DNA from: an uncultured Succiniclasticum sp.
GTDB taxonomy: Bacteria > Bacillota > Negativicutes > Acidaminococcales > Acidaminococcaceae
Direction of reading: 5' to 3'
Assembly: GCA_902801365.1 (NCBI GenBank)
Contig: CADCHY010000003.1
Location: 30,231 to 94,230, forward strand
DNA: 64,000 nt
Both the position numbers and the translations under genes were made by a program. Below the pieces are notes generated by a model. It did not search any database. It saw only the letters and a program-made list of their open reading frames with translations, and was not told the origin of the DNA. Below are positions 26,687 to 35,390 of this stretch, in pieces (within the stretch, counting starts at the first letter, position 1; each line of letters starts with the position of its first letter).

Positions 26687-27550
26687 TTACACTGGTTCAT
26701 CCAATGTGAAGCGTCCCATCTTCGCGGTTTTAAATTCATAAAGTACCATCTGCTCCACTTTGTTCATGTCCAGAACTCCGCCGGCTTTCACACAGCCCCG
26801 GGCGGCGCCGATTTTTTCCATAACGGTTTCCGCCGTATCTTCCGGGTCCAGTGTGATATGGTAAAACATAGCCAGCTGCTGCGGATATTTCTCCAGCATT
26901 TCCTGAAGCAGCAGGACCAGCGCGTCCCTGCGGTCATAGATGTCATCTTTTACCGCTCCGGTCAGGGCCAGATGCAGTCCTGTTTCCGGATCCTCAAACT
27001 TAGGCCATAGTACACCGGGAGTGTCCAGCAGCTGCAAACCCTTGGCGATGTTCACCCACTGCTTCTGTTTCGTCACGCCGGGACGGTCGGAAGCAATGGC
27101 TTTTACCTGCCCCGCCAGCCGGTTGATCAGCGTGGATTTCCCCACGTTGGGCACGCCCACGATCATGAGCCGGACGTCACGGTTCTTCACGCCTTTTTTC
27201 AGCCACTTCTCCGTTATGGGTCTTGCGGCTTCTTTCACCAGGCTGATCATCTGCTTGACGCCTTTACCTGTATGACAGTCAATGGAACAGACCGGCACAC
27301 CCTCCTGTTTCAGCTTCTGCAGCCAGGCTTCGGTCTTGACCGGGTCGGCCATATCCATTTTGTTCAGCGCAATAACACGGGGCTTACTCCCCGCCATCTG
27401 GCGCAGCATGGGGTTGATGCTGGAACCGGGAATGCGTGCATCCAGCAGCTCCACCACCACGTCCACCAAACCCAGCTGTCCCTCCATCATCCGCCGGGCT
27501 TTGGTCATATGTCCCGGGAACCATTGAATTTTAAAATCCTTTACATCCAT
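26687..27550 (-). CDS. ylqF: Ribosome biogenesis GTPase YlqF/RbgA
   Basis: A 287-residue circularly permuted GTPase: motif order is G4 (LNKMD), G5, then G1 (GVPNVGKST), G2/G3 (DTPG), with the N-terminal FPGHMTKARR motif and a C-terminal ANTAR-like helical domain. It acts in late 50S subunit assembly. Start 27550 (MDVKDFKIQWFPGHM) follows gaggtcgtt. Seven bases from lepB, co-transcribed. Confidence 0.95.
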   Translation of the reverse strand: MDVKDFKIQWFPGHMTKARRMMEGQLGLVDVVVELLDARIPGSSINPMLRQMAGSKPRVIALNKMDMADPVKTEAWLQKLKQEGVPVCSIDCHTGKGVKQMISLVKEAARPITEKWLKKGVKNRDVRLMIVGVPNVGKSTLINRLAGQVKAIASDRPGVTKQKQWVNIAKGLQLLDTPGVLWPKFEDPETGLHLALTGAVKDDIYDRRDALVLLLQEMLEKYPQQLAMFYHITLDPEDTAETVMEKIGAARGCVKAGGVLDMNKVEQMVLYEFKTAKMGRFTLDEPV

Positions 27551-27557
27551 AACGACC

Positions 27558-28109
27558 TCACGGCAGTTTACGGAACCTTTCAAAAGGCCAGAACACAACG
27601 GCAGCCTTGCCTTTTACCAGACGCAGCGGCACAAAGTCCACATCCGCGAAGCGGCTGTCTTCCGAATTGTTCCGGTTGTCGCCCAGCACGAAGATGTGAT
27701 CCTTGGGCACCAGGCTCTTGCGGTAATTGGAATGGTTCAGACCTTTCGAATCTTCCTTCCATGTGTAGGGCTCGTCGATCTTCTTCCCGTTGATCAGCAC
27801 GGCACCGTCACGCATTTCCACCGTGTCGCCGCCTACCGCGATGACGCGTTTGATAAAATCGCGGCTCTCGTCTTTCGGATAACGGAACACGACGATTTCA
27901 TTCCGCTTCGGATCGTCCAGAAAATACCCGAATTTGTTTACGATCAGCCGTTCCTGATTGAACAGCGTCGGATACATGGAAGTCCCTTCCACTTTATAAG
28001 GTTCAAAAATAAAAGTTCGGATACAAAAGGCCAGCGCTACCGCGACGATGATAGACACGAGCCAGTCGTTCAGCGAATCCTGAAAGGATCCTCCGGATTT
28101 ATCGCTCAT
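27558..28109 (-). CDS. lepB: Signal peptidase I
   Basis: A 183-residue type I signal peptidase with one N-terminal membrane anchor (WLVSIIVAVALAFCIR). The catalytic Ser is in EGTSMYPTL and the general base Lys in DFIKRVIAVGGD; box E is LGDNRNNSEDSR. It is the compact form typical of Bacillota. Start 28109 follows gagagggg. Confidence 0.95.
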   Translation of the reverse strand: MSDKSGGSFQDSLNDWLVSIIVAVALAFCIRTFIFEPYKVEGTSMYPTLFNQERLIVNKFGYFLDDPKRNEIVVFRYPKDESRDFIKRVIAVGGDTVEMRDGAVLINGKKIDEPYTWKEDSKGLNHSNYRKSLVPKDHIFVLGDNRNNSEDSRFADVDFVPLRLVKGKAAVVFWPFERFRKLP

Positions 28110-28246
28110 ACAGTTTACCCCTCTCACTATGCAAATCGATCCAGATACTGTCAGGAAATCCCAATCAGGCTGAAGTACAAACCGCCTGCTTAAACCGGCA
28201 CTTCCCTAAGCAGTGAACCGAACGGTTTCCTGTTATTCACTGATAA

Positions 28247-28275
28247 CAAAAAAGAGGACTGCCTTTGCAGCCCCC
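28247..28275 (-). terminator. Terminator of rplS
   Basis: Minus-strand hairpin gggctgc-aaag-gcagtcc (one G-U pair) followed by ctc and six T, 14 bases past the rplS stop. Confidence 0.8.
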
Positions 28276-28288
28276 TTTATGCACCAGA

Positions 28289-28630
28289 TTAGCGGCGTTC
28301 ACGGATACGAGCAGCTTTACCGGTAAGGTTACGCAGATAGTACAGCTTCGCTCTGCGAACAACACCCTTGCGCGCTACTACGATCTTCTCCAGACGCGGG
28401 CTGTGTACCGGGAACGTTCTTTCTACGCCTACACCGTAGGAGATACGGCGGACGGTGAACATTTCGCGGACACCGGAACCACTCCGGGAAATTACAACGC
28501 CTTCAAATAACTGTACGCGTTCACGTGTACCTTCAACAACCTTAACATAAACTTTAACGGTGTCGCCGGCACGGAACTCGGGGATATCAGAACGTAACTG
28601 TTCTTTATCCAGTGCTTCAATGATGTTCAT
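28289..28630 (-). CDS. rplS: 50S ribosomal protein L19
   Basis: A 113-residue L19: [19 protein letters not shown] start, [19 protein letters not shown] core and [10 protein letters not shown] end. It sits at the 30S-50S interface. Ribosome site taggaggaaaac. A separate promoter lies 75-105 bases upstream. Confidence 0.98.
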   Translation of the reverse strand: MNIIEALDKEQLRSDIPEFRAGDTVKVYVKVVEGTRERVQLFEGVVISRSGSGVREMFTVRRISYGVGVERTFPVHSPRLEKIVVARKGVVRRAKLYYLRNLTGKAARIRERR

Positions 28631-28706
28631 GTTTTCCTCCTAAATCATAGACGTTCATGCGACTTACGAATGCTGCACAGCGGACCGTCCGTTTTACACG
28701 TGTAGT

Positions 28707-28735
28707 ATTTTACCACACAAGTAATTACGTTGCAA
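28707..28735 (-). promoter_or_regulatory. Internal promoter of rplS
   Basis: Minus-strand TTGCAA and TAAAAT with a 17-base spacer between trmD and rplS. The ~70-base leader includes a small hairpin (cggac-ggtccg) and could be an L19 autoregulatory leader. Confidence 0.5.
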
Positions 28736-28775
28736 GCTTTTTTTATAAAACTTACAACTATTTCTTACAATAAAA

Positions 28776-29504
28776 TTATAATTCTTCCTTGATTTCTTCC
28801 AGCAGCTTCTTATCCTGCTTATCCGGCTCTTCCGGCAGCATATCCGGACGCAACAGATACGTAGCCTTCAACGCCTGTTTCCGCCGCCACCGGGCAATCA
28901 GTTTGTGATTGCCGCTGCGCAGTACTTCCGGCACTTCCATGCCTTCAAACTCCACCGGGCGGGTGTATTGGGGATATTCCAGCAACCCGCTGGAAAAGGA
29001 ATCCTCTTCCGCGCTGGCCAGCTTTCCCAGCACGCCGGGCACAAACCGGCTTACCGCATCCATGATCATCAGGGCGGGCATTTCGCCCCCTGTCAGGACA
29101 AAATCTCCGATACTGATCTTTAAATCCACCCAATGATAGATGCGTTCGTCAAAGCCTTCATAATGCCCGCAGACAAAGATCAGGCCCATTTCGTTTTTCG
29201 CCCACTCTTCCGCCAGAGACTGTTTAAACGTGCATCCTCCCGGGCTCATGGCAATGACAGGAGCTCCCGGCGCTTTGGCCTTAGCCACTCTGATGGCTTC
29301 CACCACCGGTTCCGGTTTCAGCACCATTCCCACGCCGCCCCCAAAAGGCGCGTCGTCCACCGAATGATGCCGATCCAGGGAAAAATCCCGCGGGTTGATG
29401 CATTCCATCTGAAGGATGCCTGTATCCATGGCGCGCTTCAGCATGCTGTGGCCTGCCGCGGCTTCAATCTGTTCCGGGAACAGGGTGACAAAGATAAATT
29501 TCAT
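28776..29504 (-). CDS. trmD: tRNA (guanine-37-N1)-methyltransferase TrmD
   Basis: A 242-residue SPOUT methyltransferase. Signature elements: PFGGGVGMVLKPEP, FVCGHYEGFDERI and the knot motif YSIGDFVLTGGE-like ISIGDFVLTGGEMPA. It methylates G37 and prevents frameshifting. Clear ribosome site (gaggaagag). Between rimM and rplS as in most bacteria. Confidence 0.98.
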   Translation of the reverse strand: MKFIFVTLFPEQIEAAAGHSMLKRAMDTGILQMECINPRDFSLDRHHSVDDAPFGGGVGMVLKPEPVVEAIRVAKAKAPGAPVIAMSPGGCTFKQSLAEEWAKNEMGLIFVCGHYEGFDERIYHWVDLKISIGDFVLTGGEMPALMIMDAVSRFVPGVLGKLASAEEDSFSSGLLEYPQYTRPVEFEGMEVPEVLRSGNHKLIARWRRKQALKATYLLRPDMLPEEPDKQDKKLLEEIKEEL

Positions 29505-29556
29505 CGTATCTCTTCCTCATTGCTGATGCCCCGCGCGGGCATTTCACAAAGAACGG

Positions 29557-30063
29557 TCAGCGTATTTCTTCCTCGTCCCATTCCGGCAGGCGGACAACGA
29601 TCCGCCGGTTTGGCAGATCGATCTCCCGGATGTTCTCGGGAATGTTTGCAACCAGGATATCCCTACCTTCCGGAGGCTGGATTACATATACATCCCTGCT
29701 GCCGGTTTGCAGCACGTCTTTGAATACGCCAATCTGTTTTCCCTCTTCATCCACTACCGGCAGACCGATTAAGTCGCCCACATAATAACGGCCTTCCGGA
29801 AGCTCCGGCATATCTTCCCGGTACACGGACACTTTCTGACCCCGCAGTTTTTCCGCCTCCTCTATGGAGGTAATTTCTTTCACGGTAACCAGCATGATGT
29901 TTTTATGAGGCCGGGCCTTTACGATCTGCAGCCGCCGTTCGTCGGGCAGAAGCAGATAGTCCATGTCCATGAACAGTTGCGTGTTGGACGTTAACGGCAT
30001 AATACGTAAATCGCCCCGCACACCGTGCGGAGCGACTATCTGGCCTAATACAACTTTTTGCAT
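29557..30063 (-). CDS. rimM: 16S rRNA processing protein RimM
   Basis: A 168-residue RimM: N-terminal barrel (LGQIVAPHGVRGDLRI) and C-terminal PRC domain (YYVGDLIGLPVV...DVYVIQ). It assists 30S head assembly and binds S19. Two starts are possible: ATG at 30063 or GTG at 30075, the latter overlapping the ylqD stop (GTGA). The ATG places conserved residues near the N terminus; translation coupling could favour either. Confidence 0.9.
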   Translation of the reverse strand: MQKVVLGQIVAPHGVRGDLRIMPLTSNTQLFMDMDYLLLPDERRLQIVKARPHKNIMLVTVKEITSIEEAEKLRGQKVSVYREDMPELPEGRYYVGDLIGLPVVDEEGKQIGVFKDVLQTGSRDVYVIQPPEGRDILVANIPENIREIDLPNRRIVVRLPEWDEEEIR

Positions 30064-30071
30064 TGCGTTTC

Positions 30072-30482
30072 TCACATACGGAAAGCGATGATCTTTCCGT
30101 CTTCCGTTAAAATTTCCGCACCCATCAGCGCCTGCAGGTTATCGCCGATTTTGACTTCAACCATGCGTTCCATCGGGGTTCCATAGCCGATTTCCGCGCC
30201 AAGCTGCAGATTGTTCGCCTGCTTCAGCTGTTCTTCCGCTTCCGCTTTCGCATCGGTGCGTTTTCTGCGTTCCACTTCAATCTGCTCGCGCAAACGGGGA
30301 GCTGCGGAAAGATCGTTGGCAGCCTGATTCATTACCTGTTTCGCCTGGAAATCAAACTGATTCAGGTCTGCTTCCATTTGTTTTATCGTGTTTTGGAGAT
30401 CTCCAATTATTTTCAGTTTCAAATCTTCTGTAACTTTTGCCTTAATCGCAACGGGAACACGAATCCACATAGAATCTGCCAT
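30072..30482 (-). CDS. ylqD: YlqD family protein
   Basis: A 136-residue YlqD protein with a long central coiled coil (about residues 30-95, heptads with many Glu/Lys/Gln) and a small C-terminal beta domain (MVEVKIGDNLQALMGAEIL). Function is not known; conserved between khpA and rimM in Bacillota, which is its position here. Start 30482 follows aaaggtgg. Confidence 0.85.
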   Translation of the reverse strand: MADSMWIRVPVAIKAKVTEDLKLKIIGDLQNTIKQMEADLNQFDFQAKQVMNQAANDLSAAPRLREQIEVERRKRTDAKAEAEEQLKQANNLQLGAEIGYGTPMERMVEVKIGDNLQALMGAEILTEDGKIIAFRM

Positions 30483-30514
30483 AATTACCACCTTTACGTA
30501 CCAGCTATTAATCT

Positions 30515-30745
30515 TTACTCAACGATCTCTACGATAACTTTCACATTCTCACGGGTTGCAACCGCCTTCATAACGGAGCGGATCGCTTTCGCTATGCGGC
30601 CCTGTTTGCCGATTACTTTACCCATATCATCAGGGGCAACATGGAGGCGGAGTACAGTTGTTGTACCGGTTGTTTCCTCCTCCACTGTCACTGCCGACGG
30701 ATTGCTAACCAGAGATTTGGCCATAACTTCTACCAATTCCTTCAT
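30515..30745 (-). CDS. khpA: KH-domain RNA-binding protein KhpA
   Basis: A 76-residue single KH domain protein with the GxxG loop in MGKVIGKQGRIAKAIRSV. KhpA with KhpB binds RNA and affects division and elongation in Gram-positive bacteria. Start 30745 (MKELVEVMAKSL) follows agggggcg. Located between rpsP and ylqD. Confidence 0.92.
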   Translation of the reverse strand: MKELVEVMAKSLVSNPSAVTVEEETTGTTTVLRLHVAPDDMGKVIGKQGRIAKAIRSVMKAVATRENVKVIVEIVE

Positions 30746-30764
30746 GCAAATCACGCCCCCTTAA

Positions 30765-31037
30765 TTACTTCGCGTTTTTAGCTTCCGCAAATTTCTTCAT
30801 GATGCCCTGTTTGCTGAACAGGTTCTTCACGGTATCGGTCGGCTGTGCGCCATTGCCCAGCCATTCCAGAGCTTTTTCCTCGTCAATCTTTACGTTTGCA
30901 GGAGTCGCGACAGGATCGTAATAGCCGATGCTTTCGATGAACTTGCCGTCACGCGGGGAACGCGCGTCAGCTACAACTACACGGTAGAACGGAACTTTCT
31001 TAGCGCCCATACGTTTTAAACGAATCTTTACTGCCAT
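30765..31037 (-). CDS. rpsP: 30S ribosomal protein S16
   Basis: A 90-residue S16: [20 protein letters not shown] start and [20 protein letters not shown] region near the end. Excellent ribosome site aaggaggtg. The 118-base gap to ffh contains a hairpin-forming ggaac/ggttcc element that may tune read-through. Confidence 0.98.
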   Translation of the reverse strand: MAVKIRLKRMGAKKVPFYRVVVADARSPRDGKFIESIGYYDPVATPANVKIDEEKALEWLGNGAQPTDTVKNLFSKQGIMKKFAEAKNAK

Positions 31038-31155
31038 TTCAGTTTCACCTCCTTATCATGGAATTCATACTTCTGACTAATTACCTGGTATAGTGGAAGA
31101 CCGTTCCAATCAGGAACCCTTCCCTCAGGCTTCGGAACCGTACAGTTCCTTTTGC

Positions 31156-32505
31156 CTATTTATGCATAAAGGGAAGCATTTTGCCACCCTTTGAAGCAAA
31201 CTTGGCCATGCCCTGCATCTTCTTCATCAGTTTCCTGCTGTCGTCGAAGTTCTTCAGCAGGCGGTTCACATCCTGAACCTTCATGCCGCTGCCTGCGGCA
31301 ATACGCTTGCGGCGGCTGCCGTTGATAATCTCCGGTTTCTGCCGTTCCTTCGGCGTCATGGAGCGGATAATCGCTTCCACTCTGGCGAATTCTTTTTCAT
31401 CCACGTTGGCTTCCTTCAGCTTCTGGCTGATACCGCCCATGCCGGGGATCATACCCAGGATAGTATCCAGGGAACCCAGCTTCTTTATCTGCTGCATTTG
31501 CTCCAGGAACTGCTCAAGGGTAAACTCGTCTTTCTTGATCTTCTTTTCCGCCTCCAGCACTTTGGCCAGATCGGTGGTATCTTTGATCTTATCAATCAGG
31601 GACAGGATATCGCCCATGCCCAGGATACGGGAAGCCATACGGTCCGGATAAAACGGTTCCAGAGCATCCAGCTTTTCGCCCATACCTACGAATTTTACCG
31701 GACAACCGGTCACTTCCCGTACGGAAAGAACCGCGCCGCCCCGGGCGTCGCCGTCCAGCTTGGTCACCACCAGGCCTGTCAGGCCCAAATCTTTATTGAA
31801 GGTATCCGCCACAGTCACAGCATCCTGGCCGGTCATGGCATCCACTGTCAGCAGAATCTCGTGCGGATTTACTGTCGCCTTGATATTCTGCAGTTCTTCC
31901 ATCAGCTTCTCATCAATGTGCAGGCGGCCGGCGGTATCGATGATAATCGTATCGCAGGCCAGGTGGGCCGCTTTGTCCAGCGACTGCCGGGCAATTTCCA
32001 CCGGCGACACTTCGTTCCCCAGGGAAAACACCGGTACGCCAACCTGTTCGCCCAGTACCTGCAGCTGGGTGATAGCAGCCGGACGGTATACGTCGGCGGC
32101 CACCAGCAGCGGGCTCTTCTTTTTCCTCTTCAGATTGTAGGCCAGCTTGCCCACCGTAGTGGTTTTACCTGTGCCTTGCAGACCCACCAGCATGATGATG
32201 GTGGGCGGCTTATCCGCCACCGTCAGTTTGGCCTGGGTCCCGCCCAGAAGCGCCGTCAGCTCTTCGTCAACGATCTTGATGATCTGCTGGCTGGGGCTCA
32301 GGTTCTGCTGTATCTCCGCGCCTAAGGCGCGTTCTTTGATTTTTGCGACAAAATTTTTCGCAACCTTGAAGTTTACGTCTGCCTCCAGCAACGCCATGCG
32401 TACCTGACGCAGCGGCTCCTTCAGGTCTTCTTCGGTTATTGCTTTCGTGCCGCGGAACATCTTGATCGCGTTCTGCAGCCGTTCAGACAAACTCTCAAAA
32501 GCCAT
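31156..32505 (-). CDS. ffh: Signal recognition particle protein Ffh
   Basis: A 449-residue SRP GTPase: N domain, G domain with GLQGTGKTTTVGKL, DTAGRLHID and TKLDGDARGG, and methionine-rich M domain (IPGMGGISQKL, SGMKVQDVNRLLK, MKKMQGMAKF). It recognises signal sequences on the ribosome with 4.5S RNA and docks on FtsY, encoded 2 kb upstream. Starts 4 bases after ylxM. Confidence 0.98.
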   Translation of the reverse strand: MAFESLSERLQNAIKMFRGTKAITEEDLKEPLRQVRMALLEADVNFKVAKNFVAKIKERALGAEIQQNLSPSQQIIKIVDEELTALLGGTQAKLTVADKPPTIIMLVGLQGTGKTTTVGKLAYNLKRKKKSPLLVAADVYRPAAITQLQVLGEQVGVPVFSLGNEVSPVEIARQSLDKAAHLACDTIIIDTAGRLHIDEKLMEELQNIKATVNPHEILLTVDAMTGQDAVTVADTFNKDLGLTGLVVTKLDGDARGGAVLSVREVTGCPVKFVGMGEKLDALEPFYPDRMASRILGMGDILSLIDKIKDTTDLAKVLEAEKKIKKDEFTLEQFLEQMQQIKKLGSLDTILGMIPGMGGISQKLKEANVDEKEFARVEAIIRSMTPKERQKPEIINGSRRKRIAAGSGMKVQDVNRLLKNFDDSRKLMKKMQGMAKFASKGGKMLPFMHK

Positions 32506-32509
32506 TCAG

Positions 32510-32872
32510 TTACCTGCTTTCATCATTCAATTCATCCATTATTTCCCGCAAACGGGAAAGTTCTGTATCTTTATGCTTTTTTACCGCGCTGTCCAGGATC
32601 GTTGCCGCTTCGACCGTCAGCAGCCTGGTTTTCTCCATGCGCTGTAAAAAGCCCAACATGGTTTCGTAATGCTCCAGCGTCTGCTCCACCCGCTTCAGCA
32701 AATCGTGGATGGCCTGCCGGGACACCTGCATCTCTTCGGCGACTTCCGCCAGGGAATAATCTTCACAGAAGTACAGCTCCAGGCATTGCCGCTGCTTTGC
32801 CGTCAGCAGGGCGCCGTAGATTTCGTACAGGCTGCCGAAACGGATCCTGTCTTCAAACGCGTTTGCTGCCAT
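32510..32872 (-). CDS. ylxM: YlxM family helix-turn-helix protein
   Basis: A 120-residue UPF0122/YlxM protein resembling the region 4 of sigma factors (LTAKQRQCLELYFCEDYSLAEVA then SRQAIHDLLKR). It is nearly always co-encoded with ffh and is thought to modulate SRP. It probably heads the long ribosomal/SRP operon. Confidence 0.92.
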   Translation of the reverse strand: MAANAFEDRIRFGSLYEIYGALLTAKQRQCLELYFCEDYSLAEVAEEMQVSRQAIHDLLKRVEQTLEHYETMLGFLQRMEKTRLLTVEAATILDSAVKKHKDTELSRLREIMDELNDESR

Positions 32873-32925
32873 TCTGTCAACCTCATTCCCTTCTGCTCAA
32901 CATGAGCATTATACACGGACAAAGA

Positions 32926-32957
32926 AAAGCTGTCAAGTATTTTTGCTTGACAGCTTT
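32926..32957 (-). terminator. Strong hairpin terminator between the secreted-protein gene and ylxM
   Basis: Perfect 12-bp stem aaagctgtcaag/cttgacagcttt with 8-base loop. T/A tracts on both sides allow termination in both directions; on the minus strand it ends the 33036-33509 transcript. Confidence 0.8.
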
Positions 32958-32972
32958 AAATATTTTTTCTTC

Positions 32973-33024
32973 ACAGTTAATTTTGTTGTTCCGTTATCGT
33001 GAAAACTTCACCGAAATTAACTGT
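32973..33024. repeat. Long inverted repeat next to the terminator
   Basis: Perfect 11-bp arms acagttaattt/aaattaactgt flank a 30-base spacer that itself contains gtgaa-aac-ttcac. It lies between the secreted-protein stop and the terminator and would form a two-tier 3' structure on that mRNA. Confidence 0.6.
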
Positions 33025-33035
33025 AATCTGACGGA

Positions 33036-33509
33036 TCAGTCAAATGTAACGCCCTTTACAGCCGGGTTTTTCGTGGTTGTCAGCGTATGGTTGCTGGGAA
33101 GAACAACGTTCCGCAGGAGAATCGGCTCAAATCCGACTTTGAAAATAACGATGTTGCAGCCCTGCTTGGGATACTCAACTTCCACAACGCCCTTATCGCT
33201 GGTCATGCCGCCCATATTGCTTTTATTGATTACATGGCATTTCCCTCCTTCCAGGCGATACTCAATGCCTGGTCCGATATAAGCGCTTGCATATTGAAGA
33301 GGCGCACCATCACAAGTTATAGTAATAGTTGCCTTTCCACCTTGTTTAACCGGTGCTGCGGGATTTACTTTTCCGGCAGAAGGCTTTTCGGTTTTCACCG
33401 TCGGTTTTCCTTTAAATACGTTGCCAACATTAAAACCTGCATCTGCGGACAATGGCAGGGATATCGCCATCGCACAGAGAACAGCAGCCAGCACAGACAG
33501 TTTTTTCAT
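33036..33509 (-). CDS. Secreted hypothetical protein
   Basis: A 157-residue protein with a clear signal peptide (cleavage after SADA, about residue 24), a Lys/Pro/Ala-rich linker (about 35-60) and a beta-rich domain (KATITITCDGAPLQYASAYIG ... FEPILLRNVVLPS) that looks like a carboxypeptidase-regulatory or Ig-like fold. Start 33509 is chosen since aggag is 9 bases upstream and overlaps the earlier ATG. Two cysteines could form a disulfide. Family not recognised; probably periplasmic. Confidence 0.65.
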   Translation of the reverse strand: MKKLSVLAAVLCAMAISLPLSADAGFNVGNVFKGKPTVKTEKPSAGKVNPAAPVKQGGKATITITCDGAPLQYASAYIGPGIEYRLEGGKCHVINKSNMGGMTSDKGVVEVEYPKQGCNIVIFKVGFEPILLRNVVLPSNHTLTTTKNPAVKGVTFD

Positions 33510-33639
33510 AGCTTTCATCTCCTTTTCCGTTAAAGTAATTCACTTTTGCGACGAACCTTTACTCTAAAGCAGGAAGAAATCTCCCCACGTTTACAAATAT
33601 TATATCATCCGGTGTTTTTTCTGTACAGAAAAACAAATA

Positions 33640-34335
33640 TTAAAACCCCAGCGCCTGCATCAGTTTCAGCGCCAACGGCACTACCAGAAGACCGGGCAGA
33701 TAATTCAACACTTTCAATTTGGTTACTCCCAGCAAATTAAAGCCGATGGCCAGGATCATCAGGCTGCCGGTACAGATCAGCTCCTTGATCAGCGTTTCGG
33801 ATAAATAGGGTGCAATGTATTCCGCCAGCAGGACGATACCGCCCTGGAAGACCAGTGTGAACAGCGCCGAGCCCATAACTCCCACGCCCATAGCCGCCGC
33901 CATGGGAATGCCGGAGATCAGATCCAGCAGGGACTTGGTATACAGCATGCCGAAATTGCCCCGCAGCCCCGCGTCCAAAGAACCCACAATGGTCATCGCC
34001 CCCACGTTCATGATCAGGCAGGAAGTCACAAAGGCCTGGGCAATTTTTGCACCTTCGCCTTTCCCGGCAAATCGGGAAGTCAGGCGTTCCGCAACCCGGT
34101 TAATGTGTCCGTCCACATCCAGCAGTTCACCGATGACGATACCAATAATAGTAGATAAAATCAAAACCAGGATATTCTCTTCCTCAATCATCCCCTGCAG
34201 ACCGATGACGATGGTACACAGGCCAAGGCCTTTCATCATGACATCGGAAACGGACTCGGGCAGCCCCTTGCGAAGCAGGAGCCCGATAGAGGCGCCGATG
34301 AGTATGGTAATGGTATTTACGATAACCGCAAACAT
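33640..34335 (-). CDS. DUF554 family membrane protein
   Basis: A 231-residue polytopic protein with about seven hydrophobic helices and the DUF554 pattern (GTxxNxxxIxIGxxxG-like NTITILIGASIGLLL at the start, SCLIMNVGAMTIVGSLDAG in the middle). YdfK-like membrane proteins; some have been proposed as transporters, but function is unproven. It lies 80 bases downstream of ftsY. Confidence 0.88.
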   Translation of the reverse strand: MFAVIVNTITILIGASIGLLLRKGLPESVSDVMMKGLGLCTIVIGLQGMIEEENILVLILSTIIGIVIGELLDVDGHINRVAERLTSRFAGKGEGAKIAQAFVTSCLIMNVGAMTIVGSLDAGLRGNFGMLYTKSLLDLISGIPMAAAMGVGVMGSALFTLVFQGGIVLLAEYIAPYLSETLIKELICTGSLMILAIGFNLLGVTKLKVLNYLPGLLVVPLALKLMQALGF

Positions 34336-34415
34336 AGAAATGTAATCCCCTCAACGTTTCAGCTTTTTGTGAAAACGTGAAATAAATTTGTGTTCTCGCC
34401 AGCAAGCCACAAATG

Positions 34416-35342
34416 CTATTCTTCTTCCTCGTCCGTGGCAAACAACGCGTCCACAAACTTATCCGGTTCAAAGGGCCGGAAGTCCATGAGTCCTTCCCCG
34501 ATACCGATCCATTTTACCGGCAGGCCCAGTTCTTCCCGGATGGCTACCACCACGCCGCCTTTGGCCGTTCCGTCCAGCTTGGTAAGCACAATGCCAGTAA
34601 TTTTGGTGGTTTCGGTGAATACCTTGGCCTGGGTGATGGCGTTCTGTCCGGTGGTAGCGTCCAGCACCAGGAACACTTCGTGCGGAGCTTCCGGAATTTC
34701 CCGTTTGATGATGCGGTCGATTTTACCCAGCTCGTTCATCAGGTTCACCTTGTTCTGCAAGCGCCCCGCCGTATCAATGAACAGCACGTCAATGCCGCGG
34801 GCCTTGGCCGCTTTCAGCGCGTCGAACACCACGGCCGCCGGATCCGCCCCCTCTCCGTGGGCAATCACATCGCACTGGGCCCGCTCGCCCCAGATTTTCA
34901 GCTGTGCAGACGCGGCTGCCCGGAAGGTATCCCCCGCAGCCATCATCACTTTGTAATTAAACAGACGGAAATAGTTGGACAGTTTGCCGATGGTGGTCGT
35001 CTTCCCCACGCCGTTGACGCCCACTACCAGAATCACGGTGGGACGGGCGCCGATACGGGTTCGCACCCCGTCGTCCTTCAGCATGGCCGCAATCTGTTTT
35101 TTCAGGAACGGAAGCACATCCTCCGTGCCTTTGATTTCTCTCTTTTTTGCTGCCTGACGCACATCTCCGATCAGTTTTTCCGTGGTCTTCACACCCACGT
35201 CGGCCGTCAGCAGAATCATCTCCAGCTCTTCCAGAAAATCCTCATCCACTTTGGCAGACATACCCACCAGTTCCGTAATCCGGTCTGTGAAATTCTGGCG
35301 CGTCTTGGTCAGCCCCGATTTCAGTTTCTCAAAAAAGCCCAT
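34416..35342 (-). CDS. ftsY: Signal recognition particle receptor FtsY
   Basis: A 308-residue NG-domain GTPase with GVNGVGKTTTIGKL, DTAGRLQNKVNL and TKLDGTAKGG. There is no acidic A domain; the N terminus (MGFFEKLKSGLTKTRQNF) begins directly with the membrane-binding helix, as in many Bacillota. Receptor for the Ffh-ribosome complex. Located 48 bases after smc, the standard smc-ftsY order. Confidence 0.97.
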   Translation of the reverse strand: MGFFEKLKSGLTKTRQNFTDRITELVGMSAKVDEDFLEELEMILLTADVGVKTTEKLIGDVRQAAKKREIKGTEDVLPFLKKQIAAMLKDDGVRTRIGARPTVILVVGVNGVGKTTTIGKLSNYFRLFNYKVMMAAGDTFRAAASAQLKIWGERAQCDVIAHGEGADPAAVVFDALKAAKARGIDVLFIDTAGRLQNKVNLMNELGKIDRIIKREIPEAPHEVFLVLDATTGQNAITQAKVFTETTKITGIVLTKLDGTAKGGVVVAIREELGLPVKWIGIGEGLMDFRPFEPDKFVDALFATDEEEE

Positions 35343-35390
35343 GGCTCTACTTCCTTTCTGTATGCAAATTATACGTTTATAAAAACAGTA

